From contig NZ_FRXO01000017.1 of NCBI RefSeq assembly GCF_900148505.1, positions 1 through 54,140 on the forward strand: 54,140 nt of DNA. The letters are read 5' to 3'. Below the pieces are notes generated by a model that searched no databases, was not told the DNA's origin, and was given only the letters and a program-made list of their open reading frames with translations. Source of the DNA: Pseudoxanthobacter soli DSM 19599 (lineage in GTDB: Bacteria > Pseudomonadota > Alphaproteobacteria > Rhizobiales > Segnochrobactraceae). How positions within the stretch are numbered: position 1 is the stretch's first letter; each line of letters begins with the position of its first letter. Positions 33,005-41,089 of the stretch are shown in pieces. Position numbers and translations under genes: made by a program.

Positions 33005-33772
33005 ATGGGCGGCATCGACTCCAGCGCAGAACGCACCGGAGGAATTCAAGTCATCGCTCGTGCTGCAGCAGTCTTGCGCGCTCTGCGGGACCAGCGAGAG
33101 GGGCTCAGCCTCAGCCAGATCTCGGAGCGCGTGGAGTTGCCGCGCTCGACTGTGCAGCGGATTGTCTCAGCGTTGCAGACGGAACGCCTCTTGATATCAG
33201 CGGGGCCGGACGGGGGAATTCGGCTCGGTCCGGAACTGCAGTCCTTGGCCGAAGCCGCCCGCATCGATCTCGTGGAACTGCTACGGCCGTTCCTCCAGAA
33301 TCTGGCGGCGGAGACTGGCGAAACACTCGACCTCGCCGTGTTGCGCGGGAAGCGCCTGATCTTCATTGATCAAATCCCGGGCACCCAGAGGCTGCGCGCT
33401 GTTTCCTCCGTCGGCGAGGTCTTTCCGCTCACCACCACGGCAAATGGAAAAGCCTGTCTCGCGCTGATGAGCGACGACGATGTTGCAACAATCGCACGCG
33501 ACGAGTGGGCGCACGACGGGCGCACCGGCGATCTGGACGCGTTTCTGGCGGAGATCCATAAAGTTCGCCAAACCGGCCTCGCGTTCGACCTCGGCGAGCA
33601 TACCGAAGGCATAAGCGCGATTGGCATAGCCTTCCGCGATGCACGTGGTGGTATCTACGCGGTGTCGATCCCGACGCCGACAGCGCGCTTTGCCAACCGC
33701 CGCCGCGATCTTTCCGAAGCCATCATGCGTCTTTCCGGCCAGATCGCCCGGCTGCTCTCGACGGTTCTGTAG
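33005..33772 (+). CDS. IclR-family transcriptional regulator (catabolic operon)
   Basis: 255 residues from ATG 33005 (MGGIDSSAERTGGIQ), with GAGGG about 10 nt upstream. The open frame extends to 32744 but that part runs through the promoter region. The N-terminal winged helix-turn-helix is IARAAAVLRAL, LSLSQISERVELPRSTVQRI and ALQTERLL. The C-terminal IclR effector domain has DLAVLRGKRLIFIDQ, PLTTTANGKACLAL and EGISAIGIAFRD. It is divergent from the catabolic block with about 250 bp between, so local control is very likely. Its ligand would be a pathway compound. Confidence 0.92.
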   Translation: MGGIDSSAERTGGIQVIARAAAVLRALRDQREGLSLSQISERVELPRSTVQRIVSALQTERLLISAGPDGGIRLGPELQSLAEAARIDLVELLRPFLQNLAAETGETLDLAVLRGKRLIFIDQIPGTQRLRAVSSVGEVFPLTTTANGKACLALMSDDDVATIARDEWAHDGRTGDLDAFLAEIHKVRQTGLAFDLGEHTEGISAIGIAFRDARGGIYAVSIPTPTARFANRRRDLSEAIMRLSGQIARLLSTVL

Positions 33773-33828
33773 CATCCCCTAACCGGCAACGCGCGCCGAA
33801 GCGCCCCCTTCCGCGTGTAGGCTCGCCC

Positions 33829-33930
33829 TGCCCGCTGGACGACGTCTTCGTCGCCTTGAAAGACGTCATCCCGCATCTGACGCGCTCGTCGCTGCACCGG
33901 CGCCTTGCCACGAGAGGTCGGCAAATCGGG
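33829..33930 (+). pseudogene. IS481-type transposase fragment
   Basis: A plus-strand frame reads CPLDDVFVALKDVIPHLTRS and then SLHRRLATRG. This matches the N-terminal part of IS481-family transposases (LPLDDCLYALQxTIPHLTRS, then SLHRCLxRHG). Nothing of the rest is present before the next gene at 34110. It is a short relic, with no terminal repeats seen. Confidence 0.7.
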
Positions 33931-34109
33931 GGCGGAAGGCGCACGCGGCGTCCGCTCGAACCCGGCGACTGCGTCATCAAGACCCTTATTGTCATCAGGA
34001 ACAACTTCGCGTCGGGTGCGGGCCTGGGAGGCGATTGTTAGGCCACGGACTCACGGATAAGCTGGCCCAGCTTGGAACTCGACTAATCTGGGGGGAGGCG
34101 GGCGCGAGC

Positions 34110-35519
34110 ATGGATGGCCAGGCTAGCGACATTTTGCGGTTCATCCGAAGATACATAAAATACGATTTCCGCCGCGAGGTTCTGACATGGCTTAAGGTCG
34201 CGGCGTTCTATGGGCCGGCCGTCGTGATCGTGGCCGTCCTCGCACTCATGATCCTCGTCTATATCGAGCCGTTTCCCCGACACCCGACCGTTCTTGCCAT
34301 TGGCCAACGGGGTACGCTAAGCACCGAACTCGGCGAGGCCTACGAAGCCTATTTCCGCCGCCAGGGTCTGTCCCTTCAGGTTCGAAGCCGCATCGGCCTC
34401 GACAATGTCGAGAGGGATATATGGGATCCAAAGTCCGACATCACCGCCAGCTTTGTGGTATCGGGAGCCGGCTCGCCATCGGACTATAAAGACCTCGTCT
34501 CTCTGGGTAACGTTGCGATCGCGCCGGCCTGGCTGTTCTACCGGGGCGACACCGTCAAAGTCGATGATCCTTTCCAGTATTATAAGGACAAGCAGATCGC
34601 TGTCGGCGCACCGGGAACCGTCAGCCAGAAGTTGTTCTCCACCCTGATGGAACTGAACAATCCGGGTACGGGCGACAGGGCGAACTTCCTCAAGCTTCCG
34701 CATGCCGAAGCAGTCGAACAGCTGATGGCGGGCAAGATCGATGCCGTCTTCATCGTTGACGGCTTCGGTTCGCCTCTCGTCCAGCAGTTGCTGCGGGATC
34801 CCGACATCAAGCTGATGAACTTTCCGCTCGCCGACGGCTATGTGCGACGCCTGCCATTCCTGCAGAAGGTGACGGTTCCACGGGGCGCCATCGACATCGC
34901 CAGCATCAGGCCGGAGAGCGAAGTGGCGCTTCTCGCATCCGGCGTGAATCTCCTGGTCCAGAAGGACACGCATCCGGCGGTTCAGTGGGCCTTTCTCATG
35001 GCGGCCCGTGACTTCTCGCTGAAGTCGAGCCACTTCTTCCCAATCGCCGGGAGCCTGCCGCAATACAAGGATAACCGCTTCCCGTTGAGCCCGATCGCAA
35101 CGCGCTTTTATACAAGTGGCGTCCCCGAGATTTTCAGTTATCTGCCGCTCTGGCTCGCCGCGTTGCTGGAGAATGTCTGGATCATTCTGCTCGCCCTCCT
35201 TCTTCTTGGCTTGCCCCTTATCAAGAAGATTATCGGCTATCGGGGCTTCGCGTCCCAGAAGCTGCTCTGGCTGCACTTCTGGGAGCTTCGCTATTTGGAG
35301 GATGAACTCGCCGCCGCCGGCACGGTGGCCGAGGCACGAACTGTGCTCGAACGATTGAACCAGCTCGACGACACCACGGCGCGAAGTTGGGTGCAGGACG
35401 ACCAGATGCGCCACTATTTCAATCTTCGGCGATGCATCGCCAGTGCAAAGCAAGACACGGAAAAGAAAATGTCTAGCCTTGGTGAATCCAAGCGCGCGTC
35501 GGGGGCCGGCAATTCATGA
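34110..35519 (+). CDS. membrane-anchored TAXI-type solute-binding protein
   Basis: 469 residues from ATG 34110, with GGGGGAGG about 10 nt upstream; an in-frame ATG at 34035 is less likely. A membrane helix at about residues 25-47 (AAFYGPAVVIVAVLALMILV) is followed by a TAXI/NMT1-like periplasmic domain. That domain shows LAIGQRGTLSTELGEAYEAY, KQIAVGAPGTVSQKLFSTLM, and AVEQLMAGKIDAVFIVDGF. A second helix (about 345-372, WIILLALLLLGLPLI) precedes a cytoplasmic tail of about 95 residues. Ordinary TAXI proteins are free periplasmic receptors of TRAP transporters. Here it is tethered at both ends and no TRAP permease gene is near. The stop overlaps the next start (ATGA). A sensing or lipid-related role is speculation. 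Confidence 0.85.
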   Translation: MDGQASDILRFIRRYIKYDFRREVLTWLKVAAFYGPAVVIVAVLALMILVYIEPFPRHPTVLAIGQRGTLSTELGEAYEAYFRRQGLSLQVRSRIGLDNVERDIWDPKSDITASFVVSGAGSPSDYKDLVSLGNVAIAPAWLFYRGDTVKVDDPFQYYKDKQIAVGAPGTVSQKLFSTLMELNNPGTGDRANFLKLPHAEAVEQLMAGKIDAVFIVDGFGSPLVQQLLRDPDIKLMNFPLADGYVRRLPFLQKVTVPRGAIDIASIRPESEVALLASGVNLLVQKDTHPAVQWAFLMAARDFSLKSSHFFPIAGSLPQYKDNRFPLSPIATRFYTSGVPEIFSYLPLWLAALLENVWIILLALLLLGLPLIKKIIGYRGFASQKLLWLHFWELRYLEDELAAAGTVAEARTVLERLNQLDDTTARSWVQDDQMRHYFNLRRCIASAKQDTEKKMSSLGESKRASGAGNS

Positions 35520-36334
35520 CCTACTCTTTTCTGCAATATATGTCCGACACCCAGCTGCTCGTGCTGTTGCCCCTGGTGGCCTGCATCGCCCTGCTGGTGA
35601 TAACGGTCGCCCTGCGGTTCATGAACCGGACATGGAACTGGTTCGACTATGACAGCGACGTCGTCGATACCGCGACGCAGAACAGCATGTCCGGTGCCTA
35701 TGTGGTGCTCGGCTTTGTCCTTGCGCTCGTCATGACCACCGCGTCCAATCTGGATGACAAGGTCTCGCAGGAAGCTCAGGCTATCAAGAGCCTGAACCGG
35801 ATGCTGATCCTCGATGGCACGCCCCCGGCCCTGAAGGCCCGTGACGCGCTGCTTGCCTACACCAACTCCATCATCGTCGACGAGTGGCCCGATCTCAAGC
35901 AGGGGCAAGGCAGCGATGTCACTTCAAATGCTCTGGTCAATGTATTCCTGCAGATCAACAGGATAGATCCCAGCACCGAAAAAAGAATCGTGATCTTTTC
36001 CAAGATTATCGATGCAGTGGATCATGTCGCGCAAGCCCGCAACGACCGCATCCTCAGCGTCACCAGCGCACTTCCGACGATGTTCTACACCGTGAGCCTG
36101 CTTAGCATTCTGGGTGTCATCGTGATCTGCGGACTGAGACTGATCGAGGCAACGCCCCTGAGGGCCGTGATCATGGCGATACAACTCGTGATGCTGACCC
36201 TGATGCTGGCGGCCATCGCCATTATCGACCTTCCGTATCTTGGGGATACGTCCACCTCCGCCGAAAGCCTGCAGGAGGTTTATAACGGCCTGAAGCTGCA
36301 GTCGCCCACGCCGCTCCAACCGGGAGCGCAGTGA
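35516..36334 (+). CDS. DUF4239 (bestrophin-like) membrane protein
   Basis: 272 residues with four predicted membrane segments. These lie at about 12-33 (LLVLLPLVACIALLVITVAL), 60-78 (SGAYVVLGFVLALVMTTA), 185-205 (FYTVSLLSILGVIVICGL) and 212-232 (AVIMAIQLVMLTLMLAAIAI). The pairing of two helices, a helical soluble domain and two more helices, with DDKVSQEAQAIKSLNRM after helix 2, fits DUF4239 (PF14023). It overlaps the gene before by 4 nt and is 1 nt from the gene after, so the three are one transcript. Function unknown. Confidence 0.8.
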   Translation: MTYSFLQYMSDTQLLVLLPLVACIALLVITVALRFMNRTWNWFDYDSDVVDTATQNSMSGAYVVLGFVLALVMTTASNLDDKVSQEAQAIKSLNRMLILDGTPPALKARDALLAYTNSIIVDEWPDLKQGQGSDVTSNALVNVFLQINRIDPSTEKRIVIFSKIIDAVDHVAQARNDRILSVTSALPTMFYTVSLLSILGVIVICGLRLIEATPLRAVIMAIQLVMLTLMLAAIAIIDLPYLGDTSTSAESLQEVYNGLKLQSPTPLQPGAQ

Positions 36335-36335
36335 C

Positions 36336-37223
36336 ATGGCACAATCTGATCCGGTCGTCTTGCAGGGACCAATTACGGGCGTTCGACGCCTTCGTGCGGG
36401 CACCACCTATGTGGTCGCGTCAGAGGTCCGGGTGCAGAAAGGCGGGCGGCTGGTCGTTGAGGATGGAGTGAACATCCTGATCCTGAACGGTGTGCTGCCC
36501 TCCAGTTCGATCGCCCATGCGGCCCTGATCTTCGACCAGGGCTCGGTCCTGCAGGCAAAGCGGCTGTATGTGCGGGCCTGTGACGATCGTTTCCGGGTCG
36601 TGAAGGCGGCCGACAATGGCGGCCTGTGGTTCTTCGGCGGCTATCGCAGCGCAGAGAAGGACGGCCTTTCCGTCACCGCCGATCGGCCAAGCGCTGCGTC
36701 GTCCTTCAGGGCCGATCTGATCGCGGTCTATTATCTCGGTCATGGGGATCCCGTCCGGCAGAGCCGGGATCCGCTGCAGGATGATCGCGACGGGCTCTCC
36801 ATCATGGGGGTGGGGCCGCAGGAATGGGATGTTACCGAGCTTAGAAGCTTCCATTCCGGCGATGACGGGATCGACCTCACCAATTCTCATATCGCGGTCC
36901 AGCGCCTTCGTGTGGTGGCACCGGCGGAGGATGGCATAAACCTCAGCAGCAGCATGCTGCAGGTCGCTCGAAGCCTGAAGGTCGATGTGACGATGACGGA
37001 TGTCTCCGACCGGGACATCTTCGATCTCGAGACCGATGACGGCCCGAGCTATGTCGAAATCGCGCGCCACTGCCATGTGGATATTGTCGGGGTGTTTGGC
37101 GACGATCTGTCCCTGCGCAGTCCAGACATGCCCGAGGCGGACCATACGCGCGATATTTCCTACCGCTTCAAGGGTTTCCTCCGCTTGTCGCCAGCACTGG
37201 TGTTGTCGCTGAACGAGGATTGA
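36336..37223 (+). CDS. unrecognised protein, beta-helix-like repeats
   Basis: 295 residues, no signal peptide or membrane helix seen. I do not recognise the family. The sequence is rich in short beta-strand/turn units such as GGRLVVEDGVNILIL, HSGDDGIDLTNSHIAVQRLR, PAEDGINLSSSMLQVARSL and DIFDLETDDGPSYVEIARHC. The D-x-I-x-L-x-x-S pattern suggests a right-handed parallel beta-helix like pectate-lyase-type proteins. Without an export signal it may be cytoplasmic or act on the inner face. Its position inside the five-gene cluster is its only functional clue. Confidence 0.75.
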   Translation: MAQSDPVVLQGPITGVRRLRAGTTYVVASEVRVQKGGRLVVEDGVNILILNGVLPSSSIAHAALIFDQGSVLQAKRLYVRACDDRFRVVKAADNGGLWFFGGYRSAEKDGLSVTADRPSAASSFRADLIAVYYLGHGDPVRQSRDPLQDDRDGLSIMGVGPQEWDVTELRSFHSGDDGIDLTNSHIAVQRLRVVAPAEDGINLSSSMLQVARSLKVDVTMTDVSDRDIFDLETDDGPSYVEIARHCHVDIVGVFGDDLSLRSPDMPEADHTRDISYRFKGFLRLSPALVLSLNED

Positions 37224-37236
37224 TGGGGAGCCGCGC

Positions 37237-38193
37237 ATGAACCACGCACTCCATCCCGCCCCGTTGCCAGCGAGAAAGGCACGCCGCCGCGTGGGGGCGC
37301 TGTCCGGGTTCCTCGCGGGCTCGCTGTTCGGGTTGATGGCCGGGCTTGCGCCGGGCGCGGCCGACGCCGCTGCCCCGCAGACGCAAGCCTGTCCAGCGCC
37401 AGCCGCCACATCGGCCGGCAGCGCGGGCCAGCACTGGGCGTCTCCAGCCGAAGCGAACAACGACGACAAGGCCCCGCAACCCTGCGCATCCTGTGCGGAG
37501 CCAGCCAATGCTGGCGCCGGGACTTGCGCGGTCTATCGGTTTCTCGCATCCGCCGCCTGCGCCGACGGGCGGTGCCGCGATGCGCAGGGTGAGTTCGTGC
37601 GTCGTGAAAATGGCGGAGACACCTTCTTTTTGCAGCATGACACCCGCTTTCGCGATCCGATACGCTTTGCCCGGGCGCGGGGGGAAAATTGTCGCGTCCT
37701 GCTTTGGGCGATCGAGCCCGTGGTCGGGATCGAGGACGTCCCTGGCTATTCCGGGCGTCACTACTGGCAGGACGCCTATGTCGCTTCACAGCGCATGGTC
37801 GAACCACCCTTCGCGAAGGACGATGTCGCCTTCGCCATCCAGCCTGCCACGACGCGCGGCCAGCATCAGTTCCATATCCATATCGGAACGCTGAAGCCCG
37901 ACTATCGCGCGGCGCTCGCCGCGCTGCCGCCCGACGCGACGCACGTTCGCATCGGCCATTATGATTTTCACGCCCGGTTCATCGCAGTCTCCGCGGGGGC
38001 TAATCCATTTGCAGGCATCGACGTGCTTGCCATCGCCCGCAGCCTGATGCCGCGCGGAGCAGCGGATCTGCCGCTCCACGGCGTTTTGGCCACGGTCACC
38101 GAAGGCGGCCGGGGTCTCTGGATTCTCACCGCACCGAGGTTCGAACGCTCGGAACTCAATTATGTGAGGCCGGCGGAATGCCGCCTCAACTGA
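37237..38193 (+). CDS. cdh: CDP-diacylglycerol pyrophosphatase family protein
   Basis: 318 residues. The N-terminus has a basic start and a hydrophobic segment (VGALSGFLAGSLFGLMAGLA), a signal peptide or anchor, then a Pro/Ala/Cys-rich linker to about residue 95. The rest matches Cdh (PF02611): FFLQHDTRF, IEPVVGIEDVPGY, YWQDAYVAS and QHQFHIHIG, the His-x-His active-site motif of this HIT-like fold. The C-terminal part has LHGVLATVTEGGRGLWILTA. The family hydrolyses CDP-diacylglycerol to phosphatidate and CMP in the periplasm. The extra N-terminal linker is unusual. It lies 13 nt after the previous gene. Confidence 0.85.
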   Translation: MNHALHPAPLPARKARRRVGALSGFLAGSLFGLMAGLAPGAADAAAPQTQACPAPAATSAGSAGQHWASPAEANNDDKAPQPCASCAEPANAGAGTCAVYRFLASAACADGRCRDAQGEFVRRENGGDTFFLQHDTRFRDPIRFARARGENCRVLLWAIEPVVGIEDVPGYSGRHYWQDAYVASQRMVEPPFAKDDVAFAIQPATTRGQHQFHIHIGTLKPDYRAALAALPPDATHVRIGHYDFHARFIAVSAGANPFAGIDVLAIARSLMPRGAADLPLHGVLATVTEGGRGLWILTAPRFERSELNYVRPAECRLN

Positions 38194-38237
38194 CGGAAGC
38201 CTTGTTGACCCCGGTTGGGGCCGTTTTGGGGGTATGG

Positions 38238-39461
38238 ATGATGGGCCGCTCCGATATTCTGGCCGCGCTCGTGGCCGCGCTTGGCCTGATGGTGGCTCCC
38301 GCATGTGCGCTGGCGCGCGCGGCAGAGCCTGCATCGGCCGCCATTCCGTCGGGGGTGAGTTATGAACTGATCGGCGGCTTGAACGTCGACCAGCTCAATA
38401 CGATCCTCACCGTCGACGCACCGGCTTTCTTCGGCGTCCCGATCACGGCCAAACCGGCACGGAACGGGGTGAAGCTCTATCGGATCACCTATCCCTCGGT
38501 CGTTCCCGAACTGGACAACAGACCCATCGTCGCCACGGGGCTGCTGGCGGTACCGGACACGGAGGGCAGTGTTTTTCCGCTGGTCTCCTATCAGCACGGC
38601 ACCGTGTACAAGAAAACCGAGGTGCCCTCGTTCCCCCAGGAATCCGAAGAAACCAAACTGATGATCGCGCAATTCGCCGGTCAGGGCTACCTGCTGATCG
38701 GCCCCGACTATTTCGGCATGGGCGCCTCCACGGAGCCGGAGGGCTATGGCGTCATGGGCAGCCAGCAGCAGGCGAGCTTCGACATGCTGACGGCATCTCT
38801 GGCGGTGCTCCGGCAGCTGAAGATATCGAACGACAAGCTTTTCATCAGCGGGTGGTCCGAAGGCGGCTTCGTCACAATGGCCTTCCTTCAGCGGCTCGAA
38901 CGGGCGGGCGTGAAAGTGGACGCCGCCGCGACCGCCAGCGCACCGGCGGACATCTACTCCTTGCTCAACGGCTTTCTCAATTTTCCGCGAAAAAACGACG
39001 CCACATGGGCCAATGTCCTCTACATTCTCTCGGCATTCTCCTTCGAGAATTACTACCGCATTCCCGGCCTGGCGCGAACGATCATTGCCCCGGAATATTA
39101 CGACCTCGCGAAGCGGGTTTATGAGCGGCAGGATTACAAGAAAGACGAGATCCCGACGAACCTCAAGATACTGATCCAGCCCGCCTATTTTGATCCGGAA
39201 TTCTTCGCGCAATCCGCCTATGGCAGGATTGCGCTGGCCACCCAAGCCTATCGATGGATCATCAAGACGCCGCTGCGCAATTATTACGGCGAAGATGACG
39301 AGATCGTTTCCGTCGGCCTTGGCAGGCTGGTCATGGAGTACCAGCGAGGCATTGGTGCCGGCAACAGCCGCGTCGAAGCTATCTCGACCGGGCCGACAAA
39401 CCACCGCGGCACCTTTGCCACGGCCGTGCCGCGCTGGAAGGAATGGTTCGATACGAAGTGA
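38238..39461 (+). CDS. secreted alpha/beta hydrolase (lipase-like)
   Basis: 407 residues from ATG 38238, with GGGGGT 6 nt upstream. An in-frame ATG at 38178 would overlap the cdh end. A signal peptide (hydrophobic DILAALVAALGLMVAPACALA) precedes an alpha/beta hydrolase of the secretory-lipase-like type. The nucleophile is Ser in GWSEGG, an acid is in NYYGEDDEIV, and the His is in NHRG. The oxyanion region is in SYQHGT. It probably cleaves an ester outside the inner membrane. Together with cdh it suggests lipid or lipid-linked substrates. It is the last gene of the cluster. Confidence 0.88.
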   Translation: MMGRSDILAALVAALGLMVAPACALARAAEPASAAIPSGVSYELIGGLNVDQLNTILTVDAPAFFGVPITAKPARNGVKLYRITYPSVVPELDNRPIVATGLLAVPDTEGSVFPLVSYQHGTVYKKTEVPSFPQESEETKLMIAQFAGQGYLLIGPDYFGMGASTEPEGYGVMGSQQQASFDMLTASLAVLRQLKISNDKLFISGWSEGGFVTMAFLQRLERAGVKVDAAATASAPADIYSLLNGFLNFPRKNDATWANVLYILSAFSFENYYRIPGLARTIIAPEYYDLAKRVYERQDYKKDEIPTNLKILIQPAYFDPEFFAQSAYGRIALATQAYRWIIKTPLRNYYGEDDEIVSVGLGRLVMEYQRGIGAGNSRVEAISTGPTNHRGTFATAVPRWKEWFDTK

Positions 39462-39746
39462 GCGCCTGCCGGCTGACGCCCGTAGGTCGAACATCGACCG
39501 AAGGCGACGGGAATGTCCCCTGGCGGCGCATGAGGCCCCTGTTCTTCACGACAGACACCACACCGTGCGCGGGCGGCGCCCCCCCCCGGCCGCGCTCGAA
39601 CCATGCCGCGGCAGAACGGCCAGATGACATTCCGCCCGGGATTGCTCTTTCCAATCGCCCTGCCGTGCGCCATATAGACGGCTTGACCGTCGCTTCCGAC
39701 GCGTCTTTCCAAACCAGCAGTTCGGCTGCATGTGATCGGACAGGAT

Positions 39747-40019
39747 TTGCAGGTTCTCGTACGCGACAACAATGTCGACCAGGCGTTGAGAGTTCTGAAG
39801 AAGAAGATGCAGCGTGAGGGCATCTTCCGGGAAATGAAGGCCCGCCGCGCCTATGAAAAGCCCTCTGAGCGGCGCAACCGCGAAGATGCCGAGGCTATCC
39901 GGCGCGCCAGGAAGGCTGCTCGCAAGCAGGCCGTCCGGGATGGCCTCATCGCAGCGCCAAAAAAGAAGCCGATGACCGGCCGTGGCCCCGCCAGACCGAT
40001 GGCTCCGACCGCCGAGTAA
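39747..40019 (+). CDS. rpsU: 30S ribosomal protein S21
   Basis: 90 residues starting at TTG 39747, which gives the family N-terminus [24 protein letters not shown] at 39732 (VIGQD...) would add five residues not seen in S21. It then reads [20 protein letters not shown] and [10 protein letters not shown], with a basic tail typical of alphaproteobacterial S21. It is part of the small ribosomal subunit near the anti-Shine-Dalgarno. A hairpin (40031-40062) follows the stop, then cspA. Confidence 0.93.
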   Translation: MQVLVRDNNVDQALRVLKKKMQREGIFREMKARRAYEKPSERRNREDAEAIRRARKAARKQAVRDGLIAAPKKKPMTGRGPARPMAPTAE

Positions 40020-40030
40020 AATTAAACCCC

Positions 40031-40062
40031 ACACAGGGTTGTGTTATTGCGCAGCCCTGTGT
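40031..40062 (+). terminator. hairpin after rpsU
   Basis: acacagggttg (40031-40041) pairs with cagccctgtgt (40052-40062), 11 bp with one wobble and a 10-nt loop. No T-run follows, so it may protect the 3' end or terminate weakly. Confidence 0.45.
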
Positions 40063-40204
40063 AGGATTAAGCATCGATCTTGGACGTTGAACTTTGTTTC
40101 GCGCATATTGCGCCATAGCGAACTTCCTCTCAAATCGATGTCAACGTGACGCTCGCAAGCTTGCGGGCGATCGAATTTCTATGTCGACTGAAGGATATAT
40201 CGCC

Positions 40205-40414
40205 ATGGCGACAGGTGTTGTGAAGTGGTTCAACAGCCAGAAGGGTTTTGGCTTCATTCAGCCCGATAACGGCGGACCGGACGTGTTCGTTCATATCTCG
40301 GCTGTGGAGCGGGCTGGCATGTTCGGCCTGAACGAAGGTCAGAAGATCTCCTACGAGATCGAGACTGACCGTCGGAGCGGCAAGAGCTCGGCCGGCAGCC
40401 TCCAGGCTGCTTGA
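40205..40414 (+). CDS. cspA: cold-shock protein CspA family
   Basis: 69 residues from ATG 40205 with AAGGA about 10 nt upstream; the longer frame from 40094 runs through the leader. A single cold-shock domain: [15 protein letters not shown] (RNP1), DVFVHIS (RNP2), and the [13 protein letters not shown] end strand. It is an RNA/DNA-binding chaperone of the cytoplasm. The leader of about 140 nt between the rpsU hairpin and the start is long, as in many csp mRNAs. A strong terminator follows at 40475. Confidence 0.96.
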   Translation: MATGVVKWFNSQKGFGFIQPDNGGPDVFVHISAVERAGMFGLNEGQKISYEIETDRRSGKSSAGSLQAA

Positions 40415-40474
40415 GGATTGGCTCCGGCCTCTGACCACGGATGTACTGGCAGGTGCCGTTGAGGCAATTTTGGG

Positions 40475-40505
40475 AAGGCCGGGGAAACCCGGCCTTTTTT
40501 ATTTT
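40475..40505 (+). terminator. intrinsic terminator after cspA
   Basis: aaggccggg (40475-40483), GAAA loop, cccggcctt (40488-40496), then a T-rich run ttttttattttt. A textbook intrinsic terminator. Confidence 0.93.
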
Positions 40506-40521
40506 TCGAAGGGAATGAAAC

Positions 40522-40740
40522 ATGACAGCTCTCACGCGTGACACGGTTTTCAAGCCAAAACTGTCCCAGACCGAGAGCAAGGCCGACGCGGTCTCGCGGA
40601 TCGCCAGATCGATGATCGAACAGGAAGCCTCGCTTCGTCAGGCGAAGACCGCGCGTCTGCGCGAGGCCCGGCTGGCAAAGGAGGCCGCCGATGCCGCTGC
40701 GACGGCTCCGAAGCCGGCGCGCAAGAGCGCCAAGCGGTAA
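40522..40740 (+). CDS. small basic hypothetical protein
   Basis: 72 residues, Lys/Arg/Ala-rich and mostly helical (MTALTRDTVFKPKLSQTESK at the start, KSAKR at the end). AAGGGAATG lies just upstream and the frame is clean. Small proteins like this are common beside csp genes in alphaproteobacteria, but no function is known. It follows the cspA terminator, so expression would come from read-through or its own promoter. Confidence 0.75.
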   Translation: MTALTRDTVFKPKLSQTESKADAVSRIARSMIEQEASLRQAKTARLREARLAKEAADAAATAPKPARKSAKR

Positions 40741-41089
40741 CGCCCGTGCCCACGTTCACCAGCTGAGGCCGCAATTCGACCTAGCCGGTGCCGGTATCCG
40801 TCCCGGCGGGCCCAGCCACGAAGCCGGGGCGAACGCACTTGCCGGCGTGCTTTGCCGAGCGCGCTTGGCCCAACGTGCTCGCCTGAATGCCTGACAAGAC
40901 ACCGCCGGGCGGGATGCCGACTGCGCGACGCTCCCTCGGGCCTCGGGTCATCGCGTCCCGACGCCACATCGGTCGGCCTGACCTGCCGGACTGCGCCTCA
41001 ACCGGAGGCTCCCGTCGGATGCGGTCTCCCGTTCACCCGGTTTCCGCTGAGGGGCTTCGCGGGAGCGACATGCGAACAGCGCCCCTGCG
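40741..41089. other. intergenic, no feature seen
   Basis: 349 bp between convergent genes, GC-rich, with short frames only. I see no terminator with a T-run for the sugar transporter operon. Confidence 0.5.
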
